Assembly: GCA_041687295.1 (NCBI GenBank)
Contig: JAWLCG010000310.1
Coordinates: forward strand, 1-6,206
Length of the DNA: 6,206 bases
From: JAWLCG01 sp041687295
GTDB taxonomy: Bacteria > Planctomycetota > Phycisphaerae > SM23-33 > FEN-1343
Direction: 5' to 3'
The notes under the pieces were generated by a model. The model had not been told where the DNA came from. It searched no databases and saw nothing but the letters and a program-made list of their open reading frames with translations. Each line of letters opens with the position of its first letter. The first letter of the stretch is position 1. The position numbers were made by a program, and so were the translations under genes. This document shows positions 5,433-6,206 of this stretch, piece after piece.

Positions 5433-5939
5433 TCATGACGAGCTGCGGGAGAAGTCCGCCGCCCGCGGGCGATTGTCGCCGGCGGGGATCAGCTCGAGGC
5501 TGTGCCTGGGACTCGCCAGCAGGTATTGAATGCCGCCGCCCGAGGCCAGCACGTGGCCATCCCAACAGGTATTGATATCGGCCGCCCGCGATGCCAGCAC
5601 CGGCGTGGGCCGAATGACGCGGAACCGGCAGAACCGCTTGCCCGCAGGGTTGATCCCCAGCGACCGCGACGAGGTGCCCGGCTTGGTGTAGAAGGCCCCG
5701 TACTCGTTGCCAGCTGCAGCGAAACGGCCGAGGACGTCGCCCGGCCAGAGCAGATCCTCGCGGACCTCCTTGTGCAGGTCGATGCCGCGCAGGATCTTCA
5801 GCAACACGCCCTGCTGCGGCATGGGCCCCTGCCTCTGCAGGAACTCCAGCACCACCCGCACGTTCTTCAGCACCAGCGGAGCGGGCGTGACGGACAACAC
5901 CCCAACCAGTTCGGCGACGTGTTTCTCAGTGATCGCCAT
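5433..5939 (-). CDS. Protein with a C-terminal TNT-like (putative NAD glycohydrolase) domain
   Basis: The 168-residue protein starts at 5939, where GAAAGGGG stands 5 nt upstream. Residues ~62-152 follow the pattern of TNT domains (PF14021, named for the Mycobacterium tuberculosis necrotizing toxin): PGDVLGRF (66-73), YGAF (80-83), KPGT (86-89), SRSL (91-94), RFRVIRPTPVL, and GGGIQY (134-139). R92 and Q138 fall where the family keeps its functional Arg and Gln. Characterised members hydrolyse NAD(P)+ to nicotinamide and ADP-ribose. Residues 1-60 are helical and unrecognised; there is no signal peptide, membrane segment, or toxin delivery domain such as WXG100, PAAR or RHS. It could be a free-standing intracellular NADase, an orphan toxin cassette, or a decayed effector. 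No immunity gene is recognisable beside it; the small frame 49 bases downstream is doubtful. The domain call is from motif reading alone. Confidence 0.55.
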   Translation of the reverse strand: MAITEKHVAELVGVLSVTPAPLVLKNVRVVLEFLQRQGPMPQQGVLLKILRGIDLHKEVREDLLWPGDVLGRFAAAGNEYGAFYTKPGTSSRSLGINPAGKRFCRFRVIRPTPVLASRAADINTCWDGHVLASGGGIQYLLASPRHSLELIPAGDNRPRAADFSRSSS

Positions 5940-5944
5940 CGAAT

Positions 5945-5952
5945 CCCCTTTC
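5945..5952 (-). promoter_or_regulatory. Ribosome binding site fixing the TNT-like gene start
   Basis: GAAAGGGG on the - strand lies 5 nt before the ATG at 5939. The frame also extends to an ATG at 5978, but the extra 13 codons have no comparable site. Confidence 0.6.
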
Positions 5953-6027
5953 TGACAAGATCGACACCCACCGTTCACCCCCCCGCCCTGTGACGCATAT
6001 TCGTCCCACCTCGGAGTCCGGCAAAGA

Positions 6028-6052
6028 CGTGGCTACAGACACCGTAGCCACG
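6028..6052. repeat. GTGGCTAC/GTAGCCAC hairpin
   Basis: CGTGGCTAC (6028-6036) pairs perfectly with GTAGCCACG (6044-6052) around a 7-nt loop. It sits in the 267-base gene-free right end, 89 bases upstream of the TNT-like start codon. It looks like another intergenic palindrome family; no U-run on either strand suggests a terminator. Confidence 0.6.
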
Positions 6053-6106
6053 GCACCCGGGGCGTTTGCTCTGTCTTGCTACCTCTTAAGGCCTCTGTGC
6101 TTCTGC

Positions 6107-6137
6107 TCTCTGTGTCCTCTGTGTCCTCTGTGGCCCA
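6107..6137 (-). repeat. ACAGAGG tandem tract, 9-nt period (copy 2, inverted)
   Basis: Read on the - strand this matches copy 1 at 1096-1126 in 30 of 31 positions, with the variable base being A instead of T. A further degenerate CACAGAGG follows at 6091-6098, so this copy is slightly longer. The two copies lie in opposite orientation and bracket six of the seven clear protein genes. Confidence 0.8.
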
Positions 6138-6154
6138 TGTTCGCCTTCGAGGAC

Positions 6155-6171
6155 CCCCGGCATGCCCGGGG
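6155..6171. other. Small GC hairpin near the right edge
   Basis: CCCCGG (6155-6160) pairs with CCGGGG (6166-6171) around CATGC. On the - strand it directly follows a TAG (6172-6174) that closes a frame entering from beyond the window. It might mark the 3' end of a - strand gene outside the window, but only 11 codons are visible and no U-run follows. Confidence 0.25.
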
Positions 6172-6206
6172 CTATATGGGGACACACAGCGAACGCCGTC
6201 GCCCTC

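Noticed and set aside
5142..5438. + strand frame of 98 codons in the spacer
   Set aside because: It runs through the palindromic element and has no ribosome site or recognisable motif.
6137..6206. + strand ATG frame open to the window edge
   Set aside because: It begins at the edge of the repeat tract, has no ribosome site, and only 23 codons are visible.
6172..6206. C-terminal end of a - strand gene or start of a transposon-like segment (TATATGGGGACACAC)
   Set aside because: Only 11 codons are available. The hairpin after the TAG is suggestive, but there is not enough sequence to support a gene or element.

Overview
The window is high-GC DNA that reads like a planctomycete, probably a metagenome-derived relative of Phycisphaerae or a nearby class. 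This is inference from gene content and the intergenic repeats: carbohydrate-active enzymes, 9-nt-period ACAGAGG tracts, and palindromic units built on GCGGCGA-TCGCCGC and GTGGCTAC-GTAGCCAC. Lentisphaerae or Verrucomicrobia cannot be excluded.

Layout. Two + strand genes lie at the left: the 3' part of an alpha-L-rhamnosidase-like GH78 protein (2-1051) and a GH28-like beta-helix glycosidase (1244-2557). All other genes are on the - strand and converge on the GH28-like gene with a gap of only 25 bases. In - strand transcription order (right to left) they are: a 168-aa protein with a C-terminal TNT-like (NAD glycohydrolase) signature (5939-5433); a doubtful small ORF that runs into a palindromic repeat (5383-5180); a DUF1284-like cysteine protein (5127-4672); a 25-aa very basic protein (4577-4500); a short, divergent cyclase-family protein (4409-3882); and an MJ1255-type GT-B glycosyltransferase (3650-2583).

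How the genes relate. The GH78 and GH28-like pair fits breakdown of rhamnose- and uronate-containing polysaccharide such as rhamnogalacturonan. The - strand genes have no obvious shared pathway. Gaps of 90-305 bases, most holding hairpins or repeats, argue that they are separate transcription units rather than one operon.

Intergenic DNA. The spacers hold at least four unrelated palindromic families: two paired-hairpin (REPIN-like) elements at 3760-3849 and 5213-5285, a long hairpin at 4434-4484, and a hairpin at 6028-6052. A near-identical 31-nt ACAGAGG tract occurs twice in opposite orientation, at 1096-1126 and 6107-6137. The gap 5128-5432 holds the REPIN-like element, the doubtful small ORF and a GC hairpin. 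The right-hand end 5940-6206 holds repeats and no supportable gene.

No tRNA, rRNA, CRISPR array, transposase gene or complete defence system is visible. The most notable items are the free-standing TNT-like protein, the REPIN-like element that ends a small ORF, and two enzyme homologues whose canonical active-site residues are changed.
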